Source: a virus
IMG/VR virus record: IMGVR_UViG_3300036768_000489
Coordinates: 1 to 30,253 of that record
DNA length: 30,253 bases
Reading direction: 5' to 3' (one strand)
In this document: piece by piece, positions 1 to 9,237 of the stretch
Numbering within the stretch: the first letter of the stretch is position 1
Layout of the letters: every line of letters begins with the position of its first letter
Notes under the pieces: generated by a model
Database searches by the model: none
What the model saw: the letters and a program-made list of their open reading frames with translations, nothing else
What the model was told of the DNA's origin: nothing
Position numbers and translations under genes: made by a program

Positions 1-1622
1 AGTCCTGGTTCTAGATAATTAAGTTTATCTTTATTCTTAGAAATTAGTTTAATCAATGTGTCAGCCGAGAATCCTCCAGTAGAGGCATCAAAAGATTTAC
101 CAAATATATAATTCAACAGGCCACCGACAGCTGGCTTAGTCCCAACTATATCTACAAGATCATCGAACTTTTGACTATCTTCAAAAATTGATCTAACTGA
201 GCTTGTTGGACTTGTTTTTACATCATAAGTCCCTTCTGGAAGTAGAGCCTCTCCAACTGCTGTTTTCTTGAACTTAGAAAGTGATTCACTTGCATACCGT
301 TTATAATCACGGTACTTCTGTAGAAGTCCAGCTTTCTTGAACCCTTCTTCTAGATCTTGATCCAAAGCCGTTCTAAATTCAGCAAGCAGCTTTCTCTGTG
401 GATTGTCCGCCGGCAGCTTCTCCAGAAGGTTATCAAGGTTAGTCCGCATCAGGTCTACGATTCGGATATTTTCAACTGGAGTAACTTTAAACTCAGTTAG
501 AGAACTGACCAGACTATTAATCCGCGCCGTCTCTTCCCCAACATTTTTAAACATACGCATAGTAGACTTAGAGGCAACAAGTGAACCAAATAGATCTCTA
601 AGTTCCTTTTCATTAATTCTCTTAGCTACTTGCGACGCATTTGTTAGTGGGATAGCTCCTTTTATTACTATGTTACCTTTGCTAGGATCAGGATTTGGAA
701 TCTGCACGGATGGCAGGCTTTTTGTTGCCGCATTAAACAAATCACCTTTTGTTTTACGCAGAGACTCTAACAGATCGGTATATCGAAGTCTAGTCTCATC
801 CTTTAAAATAGCCGCAATCTCACCAAGCTCAGAATTTAGAGTAAATCTTTTATCAAGGGTATCCAAAATATCCTGCATATCTTTTGCTATGAGTCTATTT
901 TGTTTAGCAAGAACTTCAGGAGCCTTAGGATTTTCTGAAAGAATATTAATAGCCAGAGGACTCTCCGTAGTTTGGGCTACCGTAAGAGGAACTTTTTTGC
1001 TCCTCATATATTCAAGCGGCTCGACCATAGAGGTAACTTTTCCAGTAAAGGGGTTTTGAATAAGCTGTTCACTAGCTGGTTTACCCAATTTTGTAATGCC
1101 CTTTTTGGCTAGATATTCAAATAGTTGCTTGCTAAGAGGTTTTCCTAAACCAGCTGATGCAGATAGAACTGGAATCCATGCGGCGGCCGCACCAAATGGA
1201 TCTTCTTTAAAAGTTTCTACTGGGCTAACATATGGTTCTACTGCACCTTTTGCCATTGATGTTACGCCAGCTTTAAATTTTTCTGGATTTGATGCAGCTA
1301 TACTTCCTAAAACTCCGGCTCCAAGTGCAGCAGTTGGAATACCAGTAACTGGGTTTGACAAAAGTGCGGCCAAACCTCCACCAATTGCAGTTGTTCCTAA
1401 AGTTGTTGCCGCACTAATAAGAGCTTTATTAATCATATTTTCTTGCTCTTGTGGCGAAACGTACTCATCACTTTCAACAACTTTAGGCCGCGGAGGTTCT
1501 GGATTTAATGGGACAAATTCAAAATCTTTTAGTTCTTCAGGAGAAAGTTCTACAAACCTTCCGTTCTGCTTCTTATAAATTCTGCCATCACTGCCCTTAT
1601 ATACCTGAGGCTGAAATTCCAT
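1..1622 (-). CDS. Ejection-type internal virion protein, C-terminus cut by window edge
   Basis: An open minus-strand frame of 540 codons runs off the left edge without a stop. The ATG at 1622 follows a GGAGG five bases upstream, so the start is secure. The N-terminus (residues 1-60) is polar and proline-rich. Residues about 67-110 form a long Ala/Gly-rich hydrophobic stretch that could insert in a membrane. The rest is mostly charged helix-forming sequence with many Lys, Leu and Glu. It is the third of three such proteins after the tail genes, where podoviruses commonly place proteins ejected with the DNA to form a channel through the cell envelope. The ejection role is inferred from position and composition; I recognise no specific family. 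Two long plus-strand frames inside it (403-1059, 1096-1578) are its antisense shadows. Confidence 0.8.
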   Translation of the reverse strand, partial: MEFQPQVYKGSDGRIYKKQNGRFVELSPEELKDFEFVPLNPEPPRPKVVESDEYVSPQEQENMINKALISAATTLGTTAIGGGLAALLSNPVTGIPTAALGAGVLGSIAASNPEKFKAGVTSMAKGAVEPYVSPVETFKEDPFGAAAAWIPVLSASAGLGKPLSKQLFEYLAKKGITKLGKPASEQLIQNPFTGKVTSMVEPLEYMRSKKVPLTVAQTTESPLAINILSENPKAPEVLAKQNRLIAKDMQDILDTLDKRFTLNSELGEIAAILKDETRLRYTDLLESLRKTKGDLFNAATKSLPSVQIPNPDPSKGNIVIKGAIPLTNASQVAKRINEKELRDLFGSLVASKSTMRMFKNVGEETARINSLVSSLTEFKVTPVENIRIVDLMRTNLDNLLEKLPADNPQRKLLAEFRTALDQDLEEGFKKAGLLQKYRDYKRYASESLSKFKKTAVGEALLPEGTYDVKTSPTSSVRSIFEDSQKFDDLVDIVGTKPAVGGLLNYIFGKSFDASTGGFSADTLIKLISKNKDKLNYLEPG

Positions 1623-1631
1623 AGCTACCTC

Positions 1632-2846
1632 CTATTTATTCCTAGGAACTAGAACCCCTGGAGTCATATTATTTGGAGCTTCAAGATCAATATCATTGAA
1701 ATTAATTTTATCAGCCGGAATAGTAGGATCACCCATAATAAAGTTGTGCACAAACAAAGTTTTGAACTGATCTTGAGTAAGATTTGGATGCACGGCTTTG
1801 GCTCTGGCATATGCAGCCTTTATTAGTGGAACCATTGCATTAAATTTCAGATTATACTGGCGCTTAATATCGTTAATAATTTGCTGTCTAGCTTCTGGAG
1901 AAAGAATAATCCCATCGGCAACTCTTCTAAATTTAATTCCAGCTCTTTGCAACCACGGGATAGCTTCTTGTGCCAAACGAAGCTCGCCTTCTCTAACAGC
2001 CGTACTATCTTGAGCTCTAATCCAGTTATACAAGAGCGAAATATCCTCAGCTCCGGTCATGTTCTTAGGATCTTTAATTGACTGAGCATAATAATATGCC
2101 GCTGTTGCTGCCTGGAAGTTTTTACCAATAAGAGAATTATTAACGTCTTTTACAACTCTATCAACAAATTCAGAAGCTCTAGTATTTTGAGAATTCTTAC
2201 CCAAAGCCATTCTGGCAGCTATTTGCATCTCAGCAATTTTCATCCTAGCTTCAATTTGTCGTTCATTCATATAGTTTTTAGTAGCCAGAGCTTCTCTTAC
2301 AGTATTAATTCTATCATCATGAATTAACCTATCAAGAGCTAACTTTTCTTCAAACATCTCTTTCTTAGCTCCAAGCTCTTCTCTCTTAAACTCGAGAGTT
2401 GGAGCTGCCTTAGCTCTTGCAAGTTGTTCTACAGTTTTTGCATATTCGGTTGGAAGTACAACTTCTTCTGGAGTAATTGGTTTTTCTAGTAGACCACCAA
2501 AGTCATATGGTTCTGCAAGAGTTTCCTTAGTTACGGTCGGCGGAAGTACAATCCCAGCTCTGGGTGCAAAAAATGGTGGAAGAGTCTCAGCAGGTTTCTT
2601 AGGAACATTAATAAGCCCTTGAGCTATCATGTTAATAACATCTTTTCTATTTTTTGCTTCAGCTGTTTTAATTGCCTGTTGTTGTGCCTCTTCATATGCG
2701 GCCGCTCTTCTTTCAGCAGCTTCTGCTTGTTTACGCTGAATTTCAAGCTGCTGTTTTTGAAGCTCAAGCAGTTCTCTCTGCCGGCGCAATTCTGCGCCTT
2801 TCATAAAGGCATCAATAATATCAGATGCTGCGTTAAAATAAGACAT
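1632..2846 (-). CDS. Coiled-coil ejection-type internal virion protein (404 aa)
   Basis: This 404-residue protein starts at an ATG with AGGAGG eight bases upstream. Residues about 15-70 form a strong Glu/Gln/Arg/Ala coiled coil; further long charged helices cover about 135-215. Residues 93-104 read FAPRAGIVLPPT, a peptide found unchanged at the C-terminus of the protein encoded just upstream. The C-terminal third (about 225-390) looks globular. Only nine bases separate its stop from the next start. Placed after the nozzle and appendage genes and beside two other Ala-rich helical proteins, it is best read as an internal virion or ejection protein. That role is inferred from context. A coiled-coil tail accessory protein is the alternative. 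Confidence 0.75.
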   Translation of the reverse strand: MSYFNAASDIIDAFMKGAELRRQRELLELQKQQLEIQRKQAEAAERRAAAYEEAQQQAIKTAEAKNRKDVINMIAQGLINVPKKPAETLPPFFAPRAGIVLPPTVTKETLAEPYDFGGLLEKPITPEEVVLPTEYAKTVEQLARAKAAPTLEFKREELGAKKEMFEEKLALDRLIHDDRINTVREALATKNYMNERQIEARMKIAEMQIAARMALGKNSQNTRASEFVDRVVKDVNNSLIGKNFQAATAAYYYAQSIKDPKNMTGAEDISLLYNWIRAQDSTAVREGELRLAQEAIPWLQRAGIKFRRVADGIILSPEARQQIINDIKRQYNLKFNAMVPLIKAAYARAKAVHPNLTQDQFKTLFVHNFIMGDPTIPADKINFNDIDLEAPNNMTPGVLVPRNK

Positions 2847-2858
2847 AATTATTCCTCC

Positions 2859-3635
2859 TTAAGGCTTTTTAGTAGGTGGAAGTACAATACCAGCCCTTGG
2901 AGCAAACACAGGAGGCAACCAATTACCGCTATTAAAATTATTAAAAGCCCCTTGACCCCAAAGAAATGCCAACAGAGAACCAAGAGACCCAAACAAACCG
3001 CCAAGCATATTACCAGGAGTAACACTTTCACCAATACTCTCACCAGTAGATTTTGTTTCAGTGGATCCCCAAGTATCTCCACCTTGCCAAGTCTCATAAG
3101 AAGTATCTTTAGGAACGGACGAGAAAATCTGTGCACCAAGAGCTTGCCGAGCATTTTCAGCTTGCTCGTTTTCAAGTCTAATCTGCCTTTCAAGCATTGG
3201 GAGCAAATTAGAATTTTGTATAAGCTCGGCAATTCTCTCTGATTGAGACACTCTATTAGCATAAGACGCCATAGGAGAATAGCTGAGACCTCTACGGGCC
3301 ATTTCATTAGCTAGAATTTTTTCTTTAAGAGCAGCTTTCTGATTGATTCCACTAACATTCTGTTGCAAAATTGACTGAGCTACTTCTCGAGGATCACCAT
3401 ATCTTCCAGGTTCAAACAAATTCATTGCAGTATCAAGCATTTTATTTCTATAGGCATAAAGCAATGGATCATAATCTACACGAGTAGATCCAGTGCCAAA
3501 CATATTTGTAGAATTTAGATAACTAGAATCTGTTTGACTAGAAGAACTTTGATACTGCCTAGACTTCTTAGCTCGATTTCCAAGAAGTCCGCCAATAGCA
3601 GAAGCACCTGCTAGAATAGCTGGAAGCCAGAACAT
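2859..3635 (-). CDS. Membrane-active ejection-type virion protein (258 aa)
   Basis: The frame could begin at a GTG at 3641, but that codon overlaps the AGGAGG ribosome site. The ATG at 3635 sits five bases after the AGGAGG and is the better start, giving 258 residues. The first 18 residues (FWLPAILAGASAIGGLLGN) are hydrophobic and Gly/Ala-rich, as in many short-tailed-phage ejection proteins. Residues about 80-165 are helical and charged. A second Gly/Leu-rich hydrophobic segment lies near 205-225. The protein ends in FAPRAGIVLPPTKKP; the first twelve of these residues recur in the next gene product. Two membrane-type segments around a helical core fit a protein ejected with the DNA. This is inference from composition and position. 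Confidence 0.75.
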   Translation of the reverse strand: MFWLPAILAGASAIGGLLGNRAKKSRQYQSSSSQTDSSYLNSTNMFGTGSTRVDYDPLLYAYRNKMLDTAMNLFEPGRYGDPREVAQSILQQNVSGINQKAALKEKILANEMARRGLSYSPMASYANRVSQSERIAELIQNSNLLPMLERQIRLENEQAENARQALGAQIFSSVPKDTSYETWQGGDTWGSTETKSTGESIGESVTPGNMLGGLFGSLGSLLAFLWGQGAFNNFNSGNWLPPVFAPRAGIVLPPTKKP

Positions 3636-3649
3636 AAACACCTCCTAAT

Positions 3650-4858
3650 TTACTCTTCGTAAATTTTTGCTGTTGGTTTACCCACTTCAGCAATTTCAAC
3701 ATTGCCTCTAATTGGTGCATGTAAAACTTCTAAATATAAAGCATGGATGTACAACTTAGGCCAGTGAGTCAAGTCTGCTGCACAGCTTTTAAGTGAATCT
3801 GTTTCAGTTCTAATAGAAATTCTGAATTGATAGGAATTTATCTCATTAACTTTTAAGTTCTTTCTGATACCGTAAAAATACTGGCACGGCATTTCTTTTC
3901 CTAGGAAAAAATTCCATTTCCATTCTTTCTCTCTAAAACTGTCTGAACACCAAGTTTCTAAATATTTCTTAGGTCTAGTACTATCTCCAATTGAACCAAT
4001 AAATGTAAGCTGATAGCCGTATATTGGTACTTCATCTTCTATTTTTTCAAACTCAAAAATTATATCACTGATTCCTTTTAACGGAAGTGCTGTTTTGTTG
4101 TCGATAGCCTTTCTTCTTAGTAGCTGAATATACTGCTCTTTTGACAGCTTATCATATTCTTCATCATAGCTAGCAAATCTTTGATAATCTATTACATCTA
4201 GAACACTTACAACAGCTGAAGTTCTTAACGTACCAGTTTTGTCATAATACAGATTATCTACACACTTACCTCGTATTTCAATATTACTAAAATAAAACCC
4301 ATATCCAACAATTTTTCCACCATTTAATACATCTAAATGTCTTCGAAATGAATAGCTAAAATACTGTGAATTATTTAAATAAATTATAATGTGTGTAGTA
4401 TCTAATTCAAAATATATAAATTTCCAGGTTTTCTCATCCACCAAAAATGAATTATCCATGTTAATATGGTCTTCAAAATAATAATCTGGCCCTATAAAGC
4501 CTAAAAAGTAGGATATATCAATTCTGTTCTTATGAATACTAATATTTAAAGAAAATCCAACATTATAATATGCAAATTCTTCCCCGCCGAATCCAGAAAA
4601 TTTTGGACCACTTGAGTTTATTGCATATAGAGCTTTACAATGAAATCCATATCTACAACTATTCCTTCCAGTTTGATAAATAACAGCCCCATTTTCTGTC
4701 GAGGCCTTGGATAGGTAACCAACAGCTGGAGATATGATACCAAATGAAACTGCTCTACATTTTAAAAAACAATTAGGATCTTTGACTAATTTATCAAATG
4801 ACTCTAGATACAGCGAGTGTGAATTGCTATCTGCGTCTATTTTTGAAACGCCACCCAT
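3650..4858 (-). CDS. Appendage-type virion protein, possible lectin-like fold (402 aa)
   Basis: The frame extends to a TTG at 4882, but the ATG at 4858 lies one base beyond the preceding stop and gives 402 residues, so I chose it. The Shine-Dalgarno is weak (GGGG about ten bases upstream), suggesting translation coupled to the preceding gene. The sequence is rich in aromatic residues, Ile, Ser and Asn in short alternating runs, so mainly beta strands. Residues about 95-210 resemble a LamG/concanavalin-like sandwich, ending in GKIVGYGFYFSNIEIRG. Near the C-terminus LYIHALYLEVLHAP echoes the VTQxYxEVL motif seen in the RVTQ-repeat protein of this phage. Together with the two preceding genes it probably forms a fibre or tail-tip appendage. 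Family membership is not certain. Confidence 0.65.
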   Translation of the reverse strand: MGGVSKIDADSNSHSLYLESFDKLVKDPNCFLKCRAVSFGIISPAVGYLSKASTENGAVIYQTGRNSCRYGFHCKALYAINSSGPKFSGFGGEEFAYYNVGFSLNISIHKNRIDISYFLGFIGPDYYFEDHINMDNSFLVDEKTWKFIYFELDTTHIIIYLNNSQYFSYSFRRHLDVLNGGKIVGYGFYFSNIEIRGKCVDNLYYDKTGTLRTSAVVSVLDVIDYQRFASYDEEYDKLSKEQYIQLLRRKAIDNKTALPLKGISDIIFEFEKIEDEVPIYGYQLTFIGSIGDSTRPKKYLETWCSDSFREKEWKWNFFLGKEMPCQYFYGIRKNLKVNEINSYQFRISIRTETDSLKSCAADLTHWPKLYIHALYLEVLHAPIRGNVEIAEVGKPTAKIYEE

Positions 4859-4859
4859 A

Positions 4860-5453
4860 TTATATAGGACCCCACGGACCAATTATATCATCTTCTGGAA
4901 CCCAACTTCTAGAATATGTGAATAAGTCTATACCATTATGTCCAAGATAGCTTACAATTTTAGGCTTATGCAATCCGCCTTCCTCGTCTTTCCCAGTAAA
5001 AATGTACGCAATTCCAACTGGAAGAAAAGTAGGGCGAATTTCAGTTACGCCTTTATAGAGAGTTTTACCATCTAAAAATTGACAAGAACAGTCATAGTAT
5101 ACAACTGCATAATAATGAGTTGTTGCCCGTATTTCAACGCTCGTACAAAATTGAAAATATGCTGGCATGCCTCTCCATAGTAAATTACGCCACATTAAAA
5201 AATCACTTGTTGTATGTAAATTGTCTGAAAAATGCTTATAGTCATATGGCCACGGCGTGCCACAATCCATTTCAATGCAAGATGGAAAGTGAACAGTAAA
5301 ACCAAAGAAAATTTCAAAAGTGGTTATTAGATTTGGATCATTATCATACATAACTGTAAAAGCATGTACTATTGTTGCTGTAAGATAGATTGTTTCATTA
5401 AAATCTGGATTAGCACTTACCCTACAAACTATCCCAACATTTCCAGCGCCCAT
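4860..5453 (-). CDS. Beta-rich appendage protein of unknown family (197 aa)
   Basis: The ATG at 5453 overlaps the preceding stop codon (TAATG) and has GAGGTG about six bases upstream. The 197-residue product is rich in aromatic residues, Thr and Cys, with alternating strand patterns and no helical stretches, signal peptide or membrane segment. I recognise no family. It ends in the odd tail SWVPEDDIIGPWGPI. It sits between a protein with a tail-fibre-type N-terminus and a lectin-like protein, in a tightly overlapped group of three, so an exposed virion appendage or receptor-binding component is the best guess. That is inferred from its neighbours only. Confidence 0.65.
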   Translation of the reverse strand: MGAGNVGIVCRVSANPDFNETIYLTATIVHAFTVMYDNDPNLITTFEIFFGFTVHFPSCIEMDCGTPWPYDYKHFSDNLHTTSDFLMWRNLLWRGMPAYFQFCTSVEIRATTHYYAVVYYDCSCQFLDGKTLYKGVTEIRPTFLPVGIAYIFTGKDEEGGLHKPKIVSYLGHNGIDLFTYSRSWVPEDDIIGPWGPI

Positions 5454-6058
5454 TATAACACCTCAAAGTAAAATTGAAATGAAAGAAAACTAATTTCAAA
5501 AGCATTAAAAATACTTATATAAAAATAATCTCCCTTTTTAAAAGTTAATTGATCACTAGATTCTAGACTTGGAAATTCTGTAAAGAAAACAACAGGAATT
5601 GGAACCAAATCTGCTTTAGTTACAGTTTTATGGGCACTAGAGAAAAACCAGTGCTGACTATTTTTAATAGCGTCAAAAGTAATTGTTCCAAGATCTGTAT
5701 AATCCATCGCTGCAAAGCTGGCCTGAATCAATTTAGAATCACGCTGAATTGCATATGCAGGAGTTCCAAGTTGATTCGGTTCTACAATAAAATCTATTGT
5801 AAATATAACTGAGTATCTATCTGGTCTCTGTGCAGACCCAGACCCAGAATCTTTAACCTTTTTACTTATGTCTTCAAAAAGTTTTCCTCCGGGTTGTAAT
5901 TCCTTTCTTACTACATAATCATAAGGCTCTTCCGATGGAGAAGCATTCTTGACACGCCGCCGCTGCATGTCAATATCTTTAGATTTGAGAAGATCGTAAA
6001 AAGAATATAATTCTCTGATAGCTATTTGTGCATCTTCAAGTGTCCTAATTTGTCTCAT
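5453..6058 (-). CDS. Tail-fibre-type protein with N-terminal attachment helix (201 aa)
   Basis: The start overlaps the stop of the nozzle-like gene by four bases (ATGA). Residues 1-50 form a helix followed by DIDMQRRRVKNASPSEEPYDYVVRKEL. This resembles the pattern common at the start of phage tail-fibre and collar proteins, where a DID/DMxxxRIxN element and a paired PxxPxDAVxKxYV-like segment attach a trimer to the tail. After a Gly/Ser hinge (about 70-76) the remainder (80-201) is a beta-rich domain ending in aromatic strands. Being encoded directly after the nozzle supports attachment of fibres to the tail. The fibre role is inferred from the N-terminal pattern and position; the distal domain is unrecognised. 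Confidence 0.68.
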   Translation of the reverse strand: MRQIRTLEDAQIAIRELYSFYDLLKSKDIDMQRRRVKNASPSEEPYDYVVRKELQPGGKLFEDISKKVKDSGSGSAQRPDRYSVIFTIDFIVEPNQLGTPAYAIQRDSKLIQASFAAMDYTDLGTITFDAIKNSQHWFFSSAHKTVTKADLVPIPVVFFTEFPSLESSDQLTFKKGDYFYISIFNAFEISFLSFQFYFEVL

Positions 6059-9000
6059 AGTCTCATCACTTCAATCTGAGAGTCATTTCCAGTTGGATTA
6101 TATTTGAGTTCAACCCAATAACGATGCCACGGATCTTGAAGCGGTCCAAGTTCAAGCCGTATAATTGTGCCTTTAATGGTCTTCGGAAGATAAGGAATTT
6201 CGTAGACTTCATTTGTACCATAATTTGTTTGAATATTCCCAGTTTGAATTACAGAATCTTCACTATATATAGTGTATCCAACCTGTTCTTGATATACAAT
6301 CATATTGACTCTAAATCCAATAATTCTACCAATACGACGTAGCTCAACCGGACCAACTTGATCAAACTTTTTATAAATCGGGAATATTTCTACAATTTCT
6401 GGCGTCTCCATCTTGTAAAATTCAAATGGGTAATTACTACTAAGTATACCATAGAAGTCTATACCAATTGCATCTGTTGTAAAGTAATAGAATACAGTGC
6501 GTGGAAAATTCCCAGTATTAAATGTGGCCGAAGGATATGCTACGCCGTCGAGATATGGTGTGAAAGTTACATTATTCCCCAGTGTATCAATTTGAAACGG
6601 AATTGTCCTGATCCGCTTCTTCTGCGGCGTGCCAAAGTTAGTCTTAGGCAGTATAAGAAATTTTGTAGGAGAAGGCAACTGTTCCATAACGGCATCTTTT
6701 ATTGCTAGACCGTAAAATTCAAATTTTCCATTATTGCCGTCTATTTCAAGATCAAAGTCTACAAATGGTTTATCTTCAGTGAAATAATAAACATGTGTTC
6801 TCTTACCATTTGACATCACAGTAAGAGTATTTTGAGCTACTCCATCAAGATATGGCCTAATAATTGAGTTAGTTCCAAGTGTATCAAGTTCAATCGGGAG
6901 AGCAAGTAGCCTCTTTCTAGCGTATGTCCCGAAGTTAGTTCCGCCGAGTCTATAAAACGTAAGTTGCTCCGGCCGCGGTTCATATTCGATTGTAAAATTA
7001 TAGAATTTAAATCTATTAGTGTTGCATACTATTCTAAGTGCATATCTAAACCCAAGCGGAACTTTATCGGCAATGGTAAATAGCCTTTCGACTTTTCCAG
7101 CAAACCCAACAGTCGAAACTTTTACCCAGCTTTCACCATCCCTTGAAATGTAAATATCTGCATTAGCCCCACCGGTATCCATAGTGACTTTTAGCGTAAA
7201 GACATCTTTTCTATTACGAGGCTGTCCGTTATGATCCCAGATTGTTCTAAGCTCTACGTTGTAATTGTACGGATCTGTATAAATAGTATAAAATCCATAA
7301 ACATACTGCTCATTAATTGCCAAAAGTAAATTACCATCTTCTTCGCCACGTAGAATATTAGCACCTACAGTCCATAGTCTCCAGTAATTTAATTTAAGAT
7401 CATACACAAAAACTTTGGTAGTTCCATCTGTCAGTTTAGTAGAAAAATATAGTTTATTCTTAGCAACTGCTAAAGAGTATTTTCCAGTATTATACAACTT
7501 AAGATCCACCGGGCTAACCCCATGTTTTTCAATTCCATTAAACAACTGATCTAATGGCTCAGAAATTCTCTTATAATTTCCACCTCCAACAATTCTGATA
7601 CCATCTTCGGCCACATATATCACAGAGCTTTCATACACAACATGTGTCTCATGTATTGGAGGAAATCCAGTTCCGAGCGGCGTTACTCTAACATCTAAAG
7701 TTCCATCAGGAAGCAGCGCCGCAGTTCCAGTAATTTCATAAATATCTTCAGTAGTACCAACTAGAAGTTGGTTCATGGATGTGGCCGCAATCCAAAGATT
7801 TTTCTCGGTATTACTTCCAGAAAGTTTAAGGTTCCAGATCGGACTATATAACCCAGGGTCAAACTCATCAGAAAATAGTACCTCTTTATCTGTTATATAA
7901 ACCATTCTATTATTCCAGAGAGAATTAGTTGACATTCTAATCTCATCTGGACTCAACATAATTGACTCAAAACCTTCAAAGTAAACCACATTTTCTAAAA
8001 TAGCATCTTCATCTGGAACATCGTCTATAAATGGGTCAGCAGTTGTTCTTACAGCAACTCTATAAAATTTATCTAGCTTTCTAACTCCTCCAATGGGAAT
8101 TACATCACTTCTCCAAGTAGCATCACGTCTATAGATCCAATATTCATTAACCTGTGAATCAGAAGACGGCGTAGGTGTAACAATGACCTTATTATTTATG
8201 ACCTGAATAGCTGGAGTTGGATCACTAGCTACGCTTTTGGCTAGGTAATAGCCATTGTTATTTACATTGACTTGAATATACTCATAGTAACTATTAAGAG
8301 TCCCTTCAGCCGACCCGGCGAAGAGTATTCCGTTTCTTAGTACAGTGACCTTTGTTTCAGATACAGTATTTACAACTAGTCTAATTCCGTAATATCTCTC
8401 CCAAGAAGTATCATCACTTTGGGAACTTTTTTCAAATTCATGCCTTATACACGTAAAATGCGTCCAGGCATCAGTCGCACCTTTATTTACAAAGTTTGAA
8501 CTCCATGAAAATTTATAATAATCAGTTAGTGGATCTTTTTGAGAATCGAGATAAATAAAAACATTAACCTCAACAACATTATCCGGATTATCAAATTTAA
8601 GCCACATGTGAAATGTGTCGTATGGCGTTCCTGTACTACCATCCGACATATTCATTGTGTTTTCTGGAACAGTTAGATTTTTGTGAATAGTTCCACCAGA
8701 TGCCGTTGTTCTAAATTCAATCCCATCTGTACCGCCTGGATTGAAATTAGAACCTTCTACCAAAGAAAAGTTTGACTCGTCCATTCCGTAAATCATAAAA
8801 TCAGGACGAGCAGCTTCCTGAATTTGTGGAGGATTTTCAGGTTTTACTGGCGTAATATCTGTTAGTCTAGTTCCATCAAATTTTTTTCTAACATTTCCAC
8901 TATACATATACACGTGTCCAAGACCATGTGCAAATGTACAGCGGAATGGAGACCCTCCACCAGTTAGATATTCGATTGCACTATTGCTGTACTGTTTATA

Positions 9001-9237
9001 TATGGAAGCATTCTCCGTTGAAATAAATCTATACTTAACATCACCAATTGTCTTAGAATAAATCGCAGTAATTGGCGCCGCCGCATTATCCAGCCATCTA
9101 ATTCCCTCTGTAATAGTCAAGGCACCTTCATCATCAAGCTTTAGATTATCCATCCTAAGAAGCCCATTGTGATCCCCATTATAGTCATCTGCATTCGGAG
9201 TCCAACCTAGTGGAAATCTCTCTCTAGTTAAATTCAT
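6055..9237 (-). CDS. Tail nozzle-like protein (tail tubular protein B / hub type, 1060 aa)
   Basis: At 1060 residues this is the largest gene here. The start has GGAGG seven bases upstream and overlaps the preceding stop (TGATG). The N-terminal two thirds show propeller-type repeats typical of podovirus nozzle proteins: DNLKLDDEGALTITEG near residue 30, then VYMYSGNVRKKFDGTRL, then a stretch about 435-590 containing NNRMVYITDKEVLFSDEFD, LLVGTTEDIYEITG and VIYVAEDGIRIVGG. Such proteins close the lower end of the short tail and help gate DNA. Two adaptor-like genes lie immediately upstream, as expected. The last ~300 residues (about 765-1060) hold three copies of a beta module of about 95 residues, the first two sharing TNFGT, RxxxxPxxxDTLG and PYLDGVA. 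This extension may carry receptor or fibre contacts. Nozzle identity is moderately sure. Confidence 0.75.
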   Translation of the reverse strand: MNLTRERFPLGWTPNADDYNGDHNGLLRMDNLKLDDEGALTITEGIRWLDNAAAPITAIYSKTIGDVKYRFISTENASIYKQYSNSAIEYLTGGGSPFRCTFAHGLGHVYMYSGNVRKKFDGTRLTDITPVKPENPPQIQEAARPDFMIYGMDESNFSLVEGSNFNPGGTDGIEFRTTASGGTIHKNLTVPENTMNMSDGSTGTPYDTFHMWLKFDNPDNVVEVNVFIYLDSQKDPLTDYYKFSWSSNFVNKGATDAWTHFTCIRHEFEKSSQSDDTSWERYYGIRLVVNTVSETKVTVLRNGILFAGSAEGTLNSYYEYIQVNVNNNGYYLAKSVASDPTPAIQVINNKVIVTPTPSSDSQVNEYWIYRRDATWRSDVIPIGGVRKLDKFYRVAVRTTADPFIDDVPDEDAILENVVYFEGFESIMLSPDEIRMSTNSLWNNRMVYITDKEVLFSDEFDPGLYSPIWNLKLSGSNTEKNLWIAATSMNQLLVGTTEDIYEITGTAALLPDGTLDVRVTPLGTGFPPIHETHVVYESSVIYVAEDGIRIVGGGNYKRISEPLDQLFNGIEKHGVSPVDLKLYNTGKYSLAVAKNKLYFSTKLTDGTTKVFVYDLKLNYWRLWTVGANILRGEEDGNLLLAINEQYVYGFYTIYTDPYNYNVELRTIWDHNGQPRNRKDVFTLKVTMDTGGANADIYISRDGESWVKVSTVGFAGKVERLFTIADKVPLGFRYALRIVCNTNRFKFYNFTIEYEPRPEQLTFYRLGGTNFGTYARKRLLALPIELDTLGTNSIIRPYLDGVAQNTLTVMSNGKRTHVYYFTEDKPFVDFDLEIDGNNGKFEFYGLAIKDAVMEQLPSPTKFLILPKTNFGTPQKKRIRTIPFQIDTLGNNVTFTPYLDGVAYPSATFNTGNFPRTVFYYFTTDAIGIDFYGILSSNYPFEFYKMETPEIVEIFPIYKKFDQVGPVELRRIGRIIGFRVNMIVYQEQVGYTIYSEDSVIQTGNIQTNYGTNEVYEIPYLPKTIKGTIIRLELGPLQDPWHRYWVELKYNPTGNDSQIEVMRL

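Noticed and set aside
403-1578. Two long plus-strand frames (218 and 160 codons)
   Set aside because: They lie antisense to a single 540-codon minus-strand frame with a perfect ribosome site; their products are Ser/Arg/Leu-rich shadows without recognisable features.
2619-3242. Plus-strand frame of 207 codons
   Set aside because: It spans the junction of two well-supported minus-strand genes and encodes an implausible Cys/Phe/Leu-rich product.
2849-3307. Minus-strand frame of 152 codons, highly hydrophobic
   Set aside because: It is the alternative frame of the 258-residue ejection-type gene; no ribosome site, and the strings of Leu and Val come from reading the other frame.
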